57,106 nucleotides of DNA from Chloroflexota bacterium (GCA_012728955.1 JAAYED010000074.1:1-57106); one strand, 5' to 3'; shown: positions 35,731 to 45,019, numbered from the stretch's first letter. Made by a program: numbers and translations. The notes: generated by a model not told the origin, from the letters alone.

Positions 35731-37047
35731 TCAGGCCCGCGCGGTAGTATCGCTCGCGCCCCCCTGCCCCGCCCGGCGCCGGGTGCGCCGCGTCAGGATC
35801 ATCGCCAGGCCGGCGCTGATCAGCGCCGCCACGGTGCCCGCCAGAAAAACGGGGGCATATCCCGCCCGAGCCACCACCTGACCGCCCACGAGCCCCATGC
35901 CTCCGAATCCCAAACTCATGGACATGGAGGTGAGGCCCGAGACGGCGGCGCGCTGCTCGGGACGCGCCATCTCCATCTGCAGCGACTGATAGGCCGGACG
36001 CCAGAGCCCCAGCACCCCAAAGACGCCGATCAGCCCCAGCACGGCGCCGGCGGGGGCCCGCCAGAGGGCCATGGTCAGCAGCGCCAGAGCCATCCCCAGC
36101 GCCCCCACGATCATCATCAGGCCCGAGGGCAGCCGCCGGCCCAGCCGCCCCGCAATCAGCGCGGTGAGAGCGGTGGCGCACATCCCGCTGCTGGTGATGG
36201 CCCCGATGGTGGCCGAGGGAAGCGCAAAGACGCGGTCCAGATAGACGGTGGCAAAGGTTTTGCAGGCGGCGTGGCCGGCGTTGGTGGCAAAACCGCAGGC
36301 GGCCAGCAGCAGCAGGATGCCCTCCAGCGGGATGCGGCGCCGGGGCTGGGTGCGGGGGCCATCGCTGGCGCTGGATCTGGCGGGTGCGGACGAGGGCGCC
36401 ACCGGGACCCTGCCGGCCCCCCGCTGCAACATGCCGATGGGCAGCCAGTTGGCCAGGCCGCCCGCCACCGCCACCCAGAGCGCCAGGGCATAGGGGCCGG
36501 GCAGCTCGGTGCTCACCCCCTGCAGGCGGGCGATGGCCCCCGGGAGCATCCCGCCCACCGCGGCGCCCAGCAGCATCCCGCCGCTGGAAAAGACCTCATT
36601 CAACGTAAAGGGCCCCCGGCCGCGGCTGCCCTGCGTGACGGTCCCCAGCGCGGCGATCACGTTGACCACCTGCAGCGACCAGCCGGAGGAGATGACCACC
36701 TGTGCCAGCAGCATCCAGATGCGCTGCAGGCCCGCGGGCAGCGCGCCGGTGAGGGGCGGCATGGCCATCCCCAGGGTATAGGTCACAGCGCCCAGCGCCA
36801 GGGTGCGAAAGGGGCCCAGCCGGGTGCCCAGGTAGCCCCCCAGCATGCAGCTCATGGAGAAGGAAAAGGCGCCGGTGGCCGCCACGGTGCCCCAGAACTC
36901 GGGACCATAGCCCAGGCGCAGGACAAAGAGGGCGTTGAGCAGCTGATGCATCCCCAGATAACTGCCGGCCCCCAGTGCCGAGGCCAGACACAACAACCAG
37001 ACCCGCCGGTCGTATCCGCCGGGGGCACGCATTCGCGATGCAGACAT
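35731..37047 (-). CDS. MFS transporter
   Basis: A 438-residue major facilitator protein with about 12 membrane segments, GGYLGTRLGPFR at the loop 2-3 position and a central cytoplasmic loop after TM6 rich in Ala, Pro and Ser. The second half contains IAGRLGRRLPSG, the loop 8-9 counterpart. ATG 37047 has AGGAGG. Upstream in-frame extension is rejected because it has no ribosome site. It forms an operon with the VOC gene; drug efflux is a reasonable guess. Confidence 0.88.
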   Translation of the reverse strand: MSASRMRAPGGYDRRVWLLCLASALGAGSYLGMHQLLNALFVLRLGYGPEFWGTVAATGAFSFSMSCMLGGYLGTRLGPFRTLALGAVTYTLGMAMPPLTGALPAGLQRIWMLLAQVVISSGWSLQVVNVIAALGTVTQGSRGRGPFTLNEVFSSGGMLLGAAVGGMLPGAIARLQGVSTELPGPYALALWVAVAGGLANWLPIGMLQRGAGRVPVAPSSAPARSSASDGPRTQPRRRIPLEGILLLLAACGFATNAGHAACKTFATVYLDRVFALPSATIGAITSSGMCATALTALIAGRLGRRLPSGLMMIVGALGMALALLTMALWRAPAGAVLGLIGVFGVLGLWRPAYQSLQMEMARPEQRAAVSGLTSMSMSLGFGGMGLVGGQVVARAGYAPVFLAGTVAALISAGLAMILTRRTRRRAGQGGASDTTARA

Positions 37048-37610
37048 GATCCTCCTGCGAGGGGTGATGGTCGCTCGGGCTCTGATGTGGAACAACTGGT
37101 CACCGCCGCCGGGCCGGCCCGCTGGCCGAAGGAACACCGGCGGCGCAGATCCACCGGCGGTGCAAGGCCATCGGCGGCGCAGAGACACCGGCGGTCCCGT
37201 GGCGCCGGCGCGTCCAACCATCGAGGCCGATGTGGCAGGCCCGCGCCCGGCAGCGCACTTGCCAACCTGCTGAGGCACAACCGGCAGCCAAAGGGTGGCC
37301 GCCTTGCGGCATCCAGGGCCAGCCGACAGGCCGCTGAGGGTCCCAAGCGACAGTTTCATCATATGCAATGTGCGACGGGAGGCGAACGGCGCCCCGGGGC
37401 CTGCAGCGGGCCCGGCAGAGAGCGGGCGCGGGGCCAGGGGAGCGGAGGAAACCCGGCAGACGGCGAGCGCCTCGCGGACGATCCCCGCGGCGGCCGGCGA
37501 GGATGCCCGGGAGGAGCTGTGTTCAAGAACCGGGCACCAGGCCCGGGACGCACACCGGCCCTGGTGGGAACGCCCCATCTCGCCGCACGGCGTCGCGGCG
37601 AATCGACCGT
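37048..37610. other. Leader region of the MFS-VOC operon; no gene seen
   Basis: A GC-rich spacer. On the minus strand TTGCATATGATGAAAC (near 37350-37365) resembles the TTGCATCCTATGATGAA element near 26710-26727; each lies upstream of a minus-strand gene. Neither has a good -35. Confidence 0.35.
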
Positions 37611-38340
37611 CCGCAGGGCGCCAGCGGTGGCCCGTCGCCGATGCGGTGGACGGGGGGTGGCAGGGGCCGCCACGGCCCCGTGGGCGGCCTGGATGCGAGG
37701 CTCGGCGGAGGGCAGTCGCCTGCAGAGAGCGCTCCCGTCGGCCAGTGGAACCAGCCACGCTGCCACGGGGGGCGCCCGGCGGTGGCCCGTCCCCGAGACG
37801 GAGAACCGGGGGCGGCCTGGATGCGAGGCTCGGCGGAGGGCAATCACCTCCAGAGAGCGCTCCCGTCGGCCAGTGGAAACAGCCACGCTACCGCGGGGCC
37901 GGCAGTCGCAGCTGCCACGCAGGGCGCCAGGCGGTGGCCCGTCCCCGAGGCGGAGGATGGGCTTCTGGAGGGTAGGAGGTTTGCTGTGTTCCATAGGGGC
38001 GCCAGGCGGTGGCCCCGTCCCCGAGGCGGAGGATGGGGGGTGGCAGGGGCCGCCGCGGCCCTGCGGGCGGCCTGGATGGGAGGCTCGCCGGAGGGCACTC
38101 GCCTCCTGAGAGCGCTCGCATCGGCCAGTGGAAACAGCCACGCTACCGCGCAGGGCGCCCGGCGGTGGCCCGTCCCCGATGCGGGGGACGGGGGGGGTGG
38201 CAGGGGCCGCCACGGCCCTGCGGGCGGCCTGGATGCGAGGCTCGGCGGAGGGCACTCGCCTCCAGAGAGCGCTCCCGTTAGCCTGTGGCACCAGCCGCAC
38301 TGCCACGGGGGGCGCCAGCGGCAGCCTCCCGTGAGGATCC
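37611..38340. repeat. Tandem ~155-bp repeats
   Basis: CGGTGGCCCGTC or a close variant starts at 37625, 37780, 37932, 38007 and 38161. Full units also share GCGGCCTGGATGCGAGGCTC, GGCGGAGGGCA and CAGAGAGCGCTCCCGTCGGC followed by CAGTGGAA.CAGCCACGCT. The 37932 unit is truncated to 75 bp. No gene is convincing. Confidence 0.8.
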
Positions 38341-38584
38341 CGCCCTGCCTCGCCGGGCCCGGATCCGGCGGCGCCGCGAGACCACCCTCACACGGGATCC
38401 GCAAACCCACTCACGGCCGCGGCCTCGCACAGAGGCCAGCCCGGGCGGCGTGAGCACCCGGAGAGGCTGGCGTCTTCGAGGCGGGGCGCCCACGGCGAGC
38501 GGGTAAGTGGATCGCCATCCCGGCCGGCGGGCGGAGGCTGAAAGGGCAGCGTGGCGGCAGGCGGTGGTCGGTCTGCAGTCGTTC
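38341..38584. other. Short spacer without recognised features
   Basis: GC-rich sequence between the repeat block and the end of the response regulator. It has no clear terminator. Confidence 0.3.
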
Positions 38585-39274
38585 TCAGCTCGGCGAGCGG
38601 TTGAGCCCCACCAACCCCCGCCGCAGGGCCGTCAGCACCGCCTGCGTGCGGTCGTTGGCCTGCAGTTTGGCGATGATGTGGCTCACATAGTTGCGCACGG
38701 TGCCCTCGGTGAGGTACAGCCGCGTGGCGATCTCGCGGTTGGAGAGCCCCTGCACCAGCAGCTCCAGCACCTGCTCCTCCCGCACCGTCAGGCGCTCGGG
38801 CGCGACCCCCTCGTCCTCCAGGCGGGCCGCCGCGGGCAGCGAGGCCAGCCGCTGGAACTCGCCCAGCACCTTGCGCGCCACGGTGGGATCCAGCTGCGAT
38901 TCGCCCCGCATGGCGCCGCGCACCGCCTCGGCCAGCGCCTCGCCGGTAACGTCCTTGAGCAGATAGCCCACCGCCCCGGCGCGGATGGCCTCAAACACCA
39001 GCTCGTCGGTATCGTGGGTGGTGAGGATGATCACATGGGTGTCGCGCAGGGCATCGCAGATCTGCCGCGTGGCGGGCACGCCCCCCAGCACCGGCATCTT
39101 GAGATCCATCAGCACCACGTCGGGCTGCAGCAGCAGGGCCTGTTCCAGCGCCTGCTGTCCATCGCCGGCGTGGCCCACCACGGTGATATCGGGCTCGTAC
39201 TGCAGGATGGTGGCCAGTCCCTGCCGCACGATCTCCTGATCATCCACCAGCAACACACCGATGGTCTCGCCCAT
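38585..39274 (-). CDS. NarL/LuxR-family response regulator
   Basis: A 229-residue protein with an N-terminal receiver domain (VLLVDDQEIVRQGL, phosphoacceptor Asp57 in VVLMDLKMP, and Lys in YLLKDVTG) and a C-terminal LuxR-type helix-turn-helix (LTVREEQVLELLVQGLSNRE, then GTVRNYVSHIIAKL). It starts 4 nt after the stop of the sensor kinase gene, so the pair are one operon. It probably activates or represses from inverted-repeat sites such as 40558-40589. Confidence 0.95.
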   Translation of the reverse strand: MGETIGVLLVDDQEIVRQGLATILQYEPDITVVGHAGDGQQALEQALLLQPDVVLMDLKMPVLGGVPATRQICDALRDTHVIILTTHDTDELVFEAIRAGAVGYLLKDVTGEALAEAVRGAMRGESQLDPTVARKVLGEFQRLASLPAAARLEDEGVAPERLTVREEQVLELLVQGLSNREIATRLYLTEGTVRNYVSHIIAKLQANDRTQAVLTALRRGLVGLNRSPS

Positions 39275-39278
39275 CCTG

Positions 39279-40523
39279 TCACCTCATCAGGACACAGGTC
39301 ACCTGGGTGCCGGCCCCCGGCTGCGAGCGAAGGGTGAGCTCTGCCCCCATCAGCGATGCCCGTTCATGCATGCCCACGATGCCAAAGTGATCGGGCCCCA
39401 CCTGCTCCGGCAGGAAGCCGACCCCGTCATCCCGCACCGAGACCGACACCCGCTCGCTGGACTGCTCCAGTTCGATCTGCACATGGCCGGCCCGGGCGTG
39501 GCGCTCGACATTGAGCAGGGCCTCCTCGGAGATGCGATAGAGCATCCGCGCCTCTTCCGCAGTGAGGTCGGGCTGGCCGCCGACGGTGCGAAAGGCCACG
39601 CGCAGGCCCGTGCGGGCCTCAAAGTCGGTGGCCATGTCGCGCAGGGCGCCCTCCAGCCCCATGCTGGCCACCGGATCCACCCGCAGGGCCTGGATGGCGT
39701 GGCGGGCCTCGGCCAGGCCGGCCCGGGCGAGCCCCCCCAGCTCGAGCACGGTGGCCTCGGCGGCGCCGGGATCGTGGGCCAGCTGCGCCCGCACCGCCTC
39801 CAGCTGCACGGCGATGGCCGCCAGCGAGTGGGCCAGCGTGTCGTGCAGGGCCCGGGCCAGCCGGTTGCGCTCCCGGCTGATGGCCAGCTGCTCCACGGTG
39901 GCCGCGTGCCGCCGCAGCCGCTGATAGGCCGACTGGAGCGCCTCGCGCTGGCGACGCTCACTCTCGGCCAGCACGCTGACGATGGTGGGCAGCACGGAGA
40001 ACATCAGCACCAGCACAGCCACACTGAGCAGGTACTGGGGCACGGCCACCCCGGCATCTACGGCGACGTACACCCCCAGCAGGACAAAGAGCGTCGCCAG
40101 CAGGCCGCCCACCAGCGCCCCCAGCCGGCCATAGCCCCATCCCGCCAGGGTGGCGGGCACCAGCAGCAGATAGGCCTGCGGAGGCACCTGGAGGCAGGGC
40201 TCCAGCCGCGCGATGCCCGAGTGAGGCCCCTGCCAGGGACCGCCAAAGACCACCGGCGCCAGGGCGGTATCCACACCTCCCAGCACGATCTGGACGGCCA
40301 GCAGCACCGCCAGGTGGTAGCGGCCCAGGCGCAGGCTGAACCAGGGCAGCGTGGCCACCAGTGCCAGCACCAGCCGGGGGGCCAGAAACAGCCAGTACCA
40401 GCGCTCGCGGCCGCCATCGCCCACCGCCTGAAAGAGCAGCCCCAACACCCCAACCATGATCTCGGCTGCCAATACGAGGCGATAGATGCGCAGAGCTTCC
40501 CGTTGCGATCCGGTGGTATCCAT
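39279..40523 (-). CDS. NarL-type sensor histidine kinase (HisKA_3)
   Basis: A 414-residue membrane kinase. Residues 11-185 hold about six hydrophobic segments and little external domain, suggesting sensing within the membrane. The dimerisation/phosphoacceptor motif is ERNRLARALHDTLAHSL with His227. The ATP-binding domain has EEALLNVERHA, DDGVGF and GIVGMHERA. ATG 40523 lies only 6 nt after a perfect TATAAT, so the mRNA may be leaderless; there is no normal ribosome site. First gene of the two-component operon. Confidence 0.93.
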   Translation of the reverse strand: MDTTGSQREALRIYRLVLAAEIMVGVLGLLFQAVGDGGRERWYWLFLAPRLVLALVATLPWFSLRLGRYHLAVLLAVQIVLGGVDTALAPVVFGGPWQGPHSGIARLEPCLQVPPQAYLLLVPATLAGWGYGRLGALVGGLLATLFVLLGVYVAVDAGVAVPQYLLSVAVLVLMFSVLPTIVSVLAESERRQREALQSAYQRLRRHAATVEQLAISRERNRLARALHDTLAHSLAAIAVQLEAVRAQLAHDPGAAEATVLELGGLARAGLAEARHAIQALRVDPVASMGLEGALRDMATDFEARTGLRVAFRTVGGQPDLTAEEARMLYRISEEALLNVERHARAGHVQIELEQSSERVSVSVRDDGVGFLPEQVGPDHFGIVGMHERASLMGAELTLRSQPGAGTQVTCVLMR

Positions 40524-40529
40524 GGGCCT

Positions 40530-40535
40530 ATTATA
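40530..40535 (-). promoter_or_regulatory. TATAAT -10 of a probably leaderless transcript
   Basis: A consensus TATAAT whose expected +1 coincides with the A of the kinase ATG (40523). The -35 position (40553-40558, CATCCT) does not match TTGACA, so an activator may be needed. Confidence 0.65.
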
Positions 40536-40557
40536 GCCGCTGCCAGGGAAAAAGGAT

Positions 40558-40605
40558 GTGGTCCGGGGAGGGAGAGCACCCCGGACCACCAGTCTGGTTC
40601 CAGAC
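40558..40605. promoter_or_regulatory. Strong inverted repeat upstream of the two-component promoter
   Basis: GTGGTCCGGGG (40558-40568) and CCCCGGACCAC (40579-40589) form a perfect 11-bp inverted repeat with a 10-nt centre. A second palindrome, GTCTGGTTCCAGAC, is at 40592-40605. The first ends at the -35 position of the kinase promoter, where an activator would bind. It could also fold as an RNA hairpin, but no T run follows. Confidence 0.6.
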
Positions 40606-41915
40606 CGCGCCCGCCCCAGGTATCGCAACTCACTGGATCAGGCATCTCATACCAGGATGCCGGGAGGAGTGTCCAGACATCATGGACATCGACATGGGGA
40701 ACGGCATAGAGCCAGTTGAACAAAGCGTACAGAATATGAGGCAGGGGAACCAGTGTCCAGCGTCACATGCTGGTGATGACAATTGTCACATCGTGCGGAA
40801 GGGGGCCAGTGCGGGGCAGATTGCGGCGCGTGGGAACCCTGGCGCCTGCCACCGCTGCGGCCATAGCGTGGAGCCCCACGGCGCGGGCCGGGGGCCCGGC
40901 CGCTGCTCCTCCCCCGCCGCCCGGCCCGCCGGAACCGCGCACCTGCCGGGGGAAAAAAGAGTCAGTGTTCGCAGTGCGACTCTGACAAAAAGCGGCGGCG
41001 GCAACACCGGGCTGGCCACAGAACAGACTGCCCATGCCAGCGTAGGTCATCGCGGCAGCGGCAAGGCCCCGGCTTCCGGACCGGCGGCCCGGCCCGCCGG
41101 AACCGCACACCTGCCGGGGGAAAAGCGACGGCCTCGCAGCGGGCCTCCATAGCCTTACCAGCAGATTTCAGGGCTGTCGGCTGACATCGCGGCAGCGGCA
41201 AGGCCCCCTGCTCCGTCCCGGCCGCCGAGACCGCCGGCAAGTTGCACGCAACTGCTGCCCGGGCTGGGCGGCTGCGTCACCGCCAGCTAAGCGTGCCTGC
41301 CTGGCAAAAGCCCGGGGCTGTGCGCTCCAGTGGCAGGGGCGTCGCCGGTGGGGGGCGCACACGCCGCTGGGGGCGCTCCGAACGGTGAGCTCGCCGCTGC
41401 GGGGGCGCTGCGCTGTGACGGGCGTCCTCCCTTTTTGGGCGCAGGCACGCGCTGGCAGCCGCAGGCTCTTCCAGCGGCGCGCTGGCAAAGGGCCTTACGC
41501 GAGCAGTGCGCCTGCCTTAGGGCACAGGCCCCCCTGCTCCGGACCGGCCGCCCTGCACACCTGAGCCGCGCACAAGCCGAGGACAGAGCGAGGGGCTCGC
41601 AGCGGCACTCTGGAGAAAAGAAGCAGCGGCGGCAACACCGCGCCGGCCGCAGAACAGACTGCCCATGCCAGCGGAGGTCATCGCGGCACCGGCAAGGCCC
41701 CCCTGCTCCGGCCCGCCCGCGACGCGGCACCCAGCCGTGGGAAAAGCGACCGGCTCGCAGCGGGCCTCTGGAGAAGAGAAAGAAGCAGCGGCAAAACCCC
41801 GCACCCGCCGCAGAACAGGTCGTCCCTGTCGGCGGAGGTCATCGCAGCAGCGGCAGGCCCCCAGCGGACCCTGCCTCCCGCCGACAACCAGCCGCGCACG
41901 GGCACCCTCAGCGCC
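40606..41915. repeat. Spacer with dispersed repeats and a 12-bp palindrome
   Basis: GTCATCGCGGCAGCGGCAAG (variants) occurs near 41046, 41180, 41678 and 41838. CAGAACAGACTGCCCATGCC occurs near 41020 and 41650. GCCGGAACCGC.CACCTGCC with GGGGGAAAA occurs near 40927 and 41096. TGACAATTGTCA (40777-40788) is a perfect palindrome of unknown role. I see no gene. Confidence 0.65.
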
Positions 41916-42905
41916 TCAGCTCTCCCGCAGGCCCCCCTGCTCCGCCCAGGGCTGCCCCCTGGGCAGCTCGGGCCACAGCAGCGCCATGGCGTACAGGCAC
42001 AGCAGGCTGCGCACCATAAAGGTGGGCTCGTACCCCGCGGCGTGGGCGATGGTGTTGCGCTGCCGCCGGATGAGGTGCGCCATGTCCACCGCGTCGCGGG
42101 GCAGCACCTCCAGATCGGTGGCCTGCTGGATCAGGTCATAGAGGCTGTCGCGCTCGCTCTCGGGGCGGTGCAGCAGCCAGCGCAGGCGATCTTCCAGCAG
42201 GCGCCCCACTCGGAGGGGCAGCTCGCCGGAGAGTTCCAGCTCGCGCAGCACGGGGGCAAAGGTGCTGTCGTTGCCGGTAGCGTCCAGCGCCATCTGCTTG
42301 AGCTGCACCTGCAGATCGCTGCCCCGGGTGCGTTCCAGCAGCTCCTGCTGGAGGCCCTCCAGGGCCTGCCTCGCCGAGGCCAGCTCCTTTTTCAGCCCCT
42401 CACGCTGGGCCTCGTTGCCCCGCGCCTCGCGGCGCAGATCGGCGATGGTGGCGTCGGCCAGGGCTCGGGTGGCCACCAGCTGTCCCCGCGCCTCCTCCAG
42501 CTGCCGGCTGAGCTCGGCGATCTGAGCGTCCTCGGTGCGCTCCAGGTCCGCATCCAGCACCACGTGTACCGGCGCGTTGAGCGCCTCCCGCAGCTCGGCG
42601 TTCTCCTGCTCCAGCTCGCGCATGCGCTCCCGCTGATCCTCAGGCGTGGGGGCCTCCTCCGAGGGCACCGGCCGCACCCGCGCGGCGCGGGTGAGCTCGT
42701 CGCCAAACTCGGCCACCAGCGCGTCCCACACGGCCTTGGTGCGCGGATACACCCAGCAGCGACGCTGCACGTCCCAGCGATAGCCGCGGATCACCTTGGC
42801 GCGCTCCTTGAGCCCGGGATGGATAAAGAGCAGAAACTCGTCCTCGGTGGCGGTGAGGGTCGGTCGGTTGGTGAAGGCTGCTTGGCTGCGGCTGCTGGTA
42901 GTCAT
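41916..42905 (-). CDS. Coiled-coil protein with HARP-like N-terminus and HEPN-like Rx4H motif
   Basis: A 329-residue protein I cannot name. Residues 17-75 contain GYRWDVQRRCWVYPRTKAVW, similar to the IPG-RWD-WvyP element of HARP-like domains. Residues 92-190 form a long charged coiled coil. The C-terminal ~130 residues are helical and end in RRQRNTIAHAAGY; R283 and H288 (RNTIAH) match the Rx4H catalytic pattern of HEPN ribonucleases. No signal peptide; a late hydrophobic stretch (LLCLYAMALLWPEL) is probably part of the helical fold. It is transcribed divergently from the G1P dehydrogenase gene. ATG 42905 has only a weak GAGGG site. An RNase or stress effector is possible; confidence in function is low. 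Confidence 0.75.
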   Translation of the reverse strand: MTTSSRSQAAFTNRPTLTATEDEFLLFIHPGLKERAKVIRGYRWDVQRRCWVYPRTKAVWDALVAEFGDELTRAARVRPVPSEEAPTPEDQRERMRELEQENAELREALNAPVHVVLDADLERTEDAQIAELSRQLEEARGQLVATRALADATIADLRREARGNEAQREGLKKELASARQALEGLQQELLERTRGSDLQVQLKQMALDATGNDSTFAPVLRELELSGELPLRVGRLLEDRLRWLLHRPESERDSLYDLIQQATDLEVLPRDAVDMAHLIRRQRNTIAHAAGYEPTFMVRSLLCLYAMALLWPELPRGQPWAEQGGLRES

Positions 42906-42981
42906 CTGGCAATGCCCTCGTCTGATCGCTGAGCAGGTGGAACGGTCCGGGGAGTGCGCCGCCCGTCCGGGCGACAGCGGC

Positions 42982-43011
42982 AGTCTAGCTCCATCGGTGC
43001 CCCGCCGTCAA
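42982..43011 (-). promoter_or_regulatory. Promoter of the HEPN-like gene
   Basis: On the minus strand TTGACG (43006-43011), 18-bp spacer, TAGACT (42982-42987). Its -35 lies 16 bp from the -35 of the divergent promoter. Confidence 0.55.
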
Positions 43012-43027
43012 GGGATCGCGGCAGCAA

Positions 43028-43056
43028 TTGACACCCCTCTCCCTCTGCGGCAGAAT
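43028..43056 (+). promoter_or_regulatory. Promoter of the G1P dehydrogenase operon
   Basis: TTGACA (43028-43033), 17-bp spacer, CAGAAT (43051-43056), 32 nt before the ATG. Confidence 0.6.
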
Positions 43057-43088
43057 CAGGGGCAGCGCAATGCACCGGGAGGCCCGCC

Positions 43089-44342
43089 ATGCCTGAACCC
43101 AGCCTGTACATCGGTCCCGAGGCCCTCACCGCCCTGCTGGCCTGGCTGCAGAGCCAGCCCTGGCGCGACATCGCGCTGGTGTGCGACGATCGCACCTGGC
43201 CGGTGCTGGGGGCCGCCGCGGAGGGGCGCCTGCGCGAGGCGGGCTGCTCCGTGCGCACCATGCGCCTGGGCGGGCCCGGCGTGGTGGCGGACGAGGAGCG
43301 CATCGTCGAGATCCTGCAGCAGGCCGGCGCCCCCGGCCACCTGCTCTATCTCGCGGTGGGCTCGGGCACCCTGTGCGATCTGACGCGCTTTGCCAGCCAC
43401 CGCAGCGGGCGGCCCTTTGTGTCGCTGCCCACGGCGCCCTCGGTGGATGCCTACACCTCGCGCAACAGCCCGCTGGTGCTGCGGGGCCTCAAGGTGACCG
43501 TCGACGCGCAACAGCCCCTGGCGGTGTTTGCCGATCTGGAGGTGCTGCGCAGCGCGCCCTCCGCCATGATCGCCGCGGGCGCCGCCGATGTGCTGGGCAA
43601 GTACACCGCCCTGGCCGACTGGCGGCTGGCGGCGCTGCTGTGGGGCGAAGAGATCGATGGCGCGATCGTGCGGGAGCAGTACGCCGCGCTGGCGCAGGTG
43701 GCGGGCGCCGCCCGGGGCATCGGCCGGGGCGAGCCCGAGGCCATCGCCGCGCTGACCGGGGCCCTGATGGCCTCCGGATCGGCCATGGCCCGCTGGAAGA
43801 ACTCGCGCCCCGCCTCGGGCGCCGAGCACCATCTCTCGCACTATTGGGAGACCATGCATCTGCTGCAGGGCCGGCCCGCCAGCCTGCACGGCGCCAAGGT
43901 GGGCCTGGGTGCCCTGCTGATGGCGCGGGCATGGGCGCGGCTGCGCACGCTGAACGCCGCGCAGGCCGCCACGCTGATGGGCGCCGCCCGCCCGCCTGAT
44001 CTGGAGCAGGAGCGCGCCGCCATCGCCAGCGGCTATGGCCCCATCGCCGAGGCGGTGTTTGCCGCCCAGGGCGACCTGCTGCCCATGGCGCCCGAGCGCT
44101 GGCAGGGCCTGCGGGAGAGGGTGGTGTCCCATTGGGACGAGGTGCTGGCCATCGCCGCCGATGTGCCCTCCCCCGAGGAGCTGGAACAGCTGCTGTTGGC
44201 GGTGGGCGCCCCCACCGATCCCGCCGCGCTGGATCTCTCCGCCGTCGAGGTGGCCGACGGCCTGCGCTATGGCCACTATGTCCGCGACCGCTTTACCCTG
44301 CGCCGGCTGGAGGCCGCGCTGGGGCTCGATCTCGTGCTGTAA
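43089..44342 (+). CDS. sn-Glycerol-1-phosphate dehydrogenase family protein (AraM/EgsA-like)
   Basis: A 417-residue iron-alcohol-dehydrogenase-type protein. The NAD(P)-binding GGS-like loop reads VGSGTLCDLTRF (90-101), followed by PTAPSVDAYTS (114-124), characteristic of G1PDH. Metal ligands are probably Asp167 (GAADVLGKY), one of the histidines in AEHHLSHYWE (247-251) and His267 (SLHGAKVG). It would reduce dihydroxyacetone phosphate to glycerol-1-phosphate, the archaeal-type backbone made in bacteria by AraM. ATG 43089 has GGGAGG. It forms an operon with the racemase gene. Confidence 0.88.
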   Translation: MPEPSLYIGPEALTALLAWLQSQPWRDIALVCDDRTWPVLGAAAEGRLREAGCSVRTMRLGGPGVVADEERIVEILQQAGAPGHLLYLAVGSGTLCDLTRFASHRSGRPFVSLPTAPSVDAYTSRNSPLVLRGLKVTVDAQQPLAVFADLEVLRSAPSAMIAAGAADVLGKYTALADWRLAALLWGEEIDGAIVREQYAALAQVAGAARGIGRGEPEAIAALTGALMASGSAMARWKNSRPASGAEHHLSHYWETMHLLQGRPASLHGAKVGLGALLMARAWARLRTLNAAQAATLMGAARPPDLEQERAAIASGYGPIAEAVFAAQGDLLPMAPERWQGLRERVVSHWDEVLAIAADVPSPEELEQLLLAVGAPTDPAALDLSAVEVADGLRYGHYVRDRFTLRRLEAALGLDLVL

Positions 44343-44353
44343 GGAGTTCCGCC

Positions 44354-45019
44354 ATGCCCACCGTCGCCGCCGTCTACACTTCCACCTCGATCATCCCGGC
44401 CATGCAGGCCCTGTTCGACGAACTGCTGCCCGAGGTGCGCCTGATCAACATCGCCGATTCGGCTCTGATCCAGGACGTGATCGCCGCCAACGCCGTCACC
44501 GACGGGGTGATCCAGCGGCTGGTGCATTACTGGCAGGCCGCCGAGGCCACCGGCGCCGATCTGATCCTGAACACCTGCTCCTCGGTGGGCGAGGTGGTGG
44601 CGCTGGGGCAGCATCTGGTGCGCACGCCTATTCTGCAGATCGACCACGCCATGGCTGAGGCGGCGGTGCAACAGGACGGCGCCCGGGTGGGGGTGCTGGC
44701 GACGCTGCCCACCACGCTGGGGCCCACGGTGCGGCTGGTGCAGCGCAAGGCCGCCGAGGCGGGCCACCGCGTGACGGTACAGGAGGGGCTGGCGGAGGGG
44801 GCTTATCAGCAGCTGGTGAGCGGACACCCCGAGGAGCATGACCGGCGCATCCTGGCGGCGGCGGAGGGGCTGGCGGACCGCGTGGACCTGTTGCTGCTGG
44901 CGCAGGCCTCCATGGGCCGCATGCAGGAGGCGCTGGAGGCGGCCACGGGCCGGCCGGTGCTCACCAGCCCGCGGCTGGGGGTGCAGGCGGTGGCGGCGCG
45001 GCTGGCGGCAGGCCGCTAG
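44354..45019 (+). CDS. Aspartate/glutamate/hydantoin racemase family protein
   Basis: A 221-residue protein of the Asp/Glu racemase superfamily. The first catalytic region is LILNTCSSVGE with Cys75. The second region reads LLLLAQASMGRM, with no Cys, as in several members that are not classical two-cysteine racemases, so racemisation is uncertain; decarboxylase or isomerase chemistry is possible. ATG 44354 is 11 nt after the dehydrogenase stop with AAGGAG. Confidence 0.85.
   Translation: MPTVAAVYTSTSIIPAMQALFDELLPEVRLINIADSALIQDVIAANAVTDGVIQRLVHYWQAAEATGADLILNTCSSVGEVVALGQHLVRTPILQIDHAMAEAAVQQDGARVGVLATLPTTLGPTVRLVQRKAAEAGHRVTVQEGLAEGAYQQLVSGHPEEHDRRILAAAEGLADRVDLLLLAQASMGRMQEALEAATGRPVLTSPRLGVQAVAARLAAGR

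Noticed and set aside
37048-37758. N-terminal extension of the 35731-37047 MFS protein
   Set aside because: Low-complexity sequence from repeats with no membrane or domain pattern and no ribosome site; ATG 37047 has AGGAGG.
32419-38109. A 1,896-codon open frame on the plus strand
   Set aside because: It runs antisense across the antiporter, Imm5-like, VOC and MFS genes and through repeat blocks; its composition (Arg/Pro/Gly/Gln) is that of GC-rich antisense frames, and the minus-strand products have clear families.
38507-39337. Plus-strand frame opposite the response regulator
   Set aside because: His/Gln-rich mirror frame of a clear NarL-type regulator.
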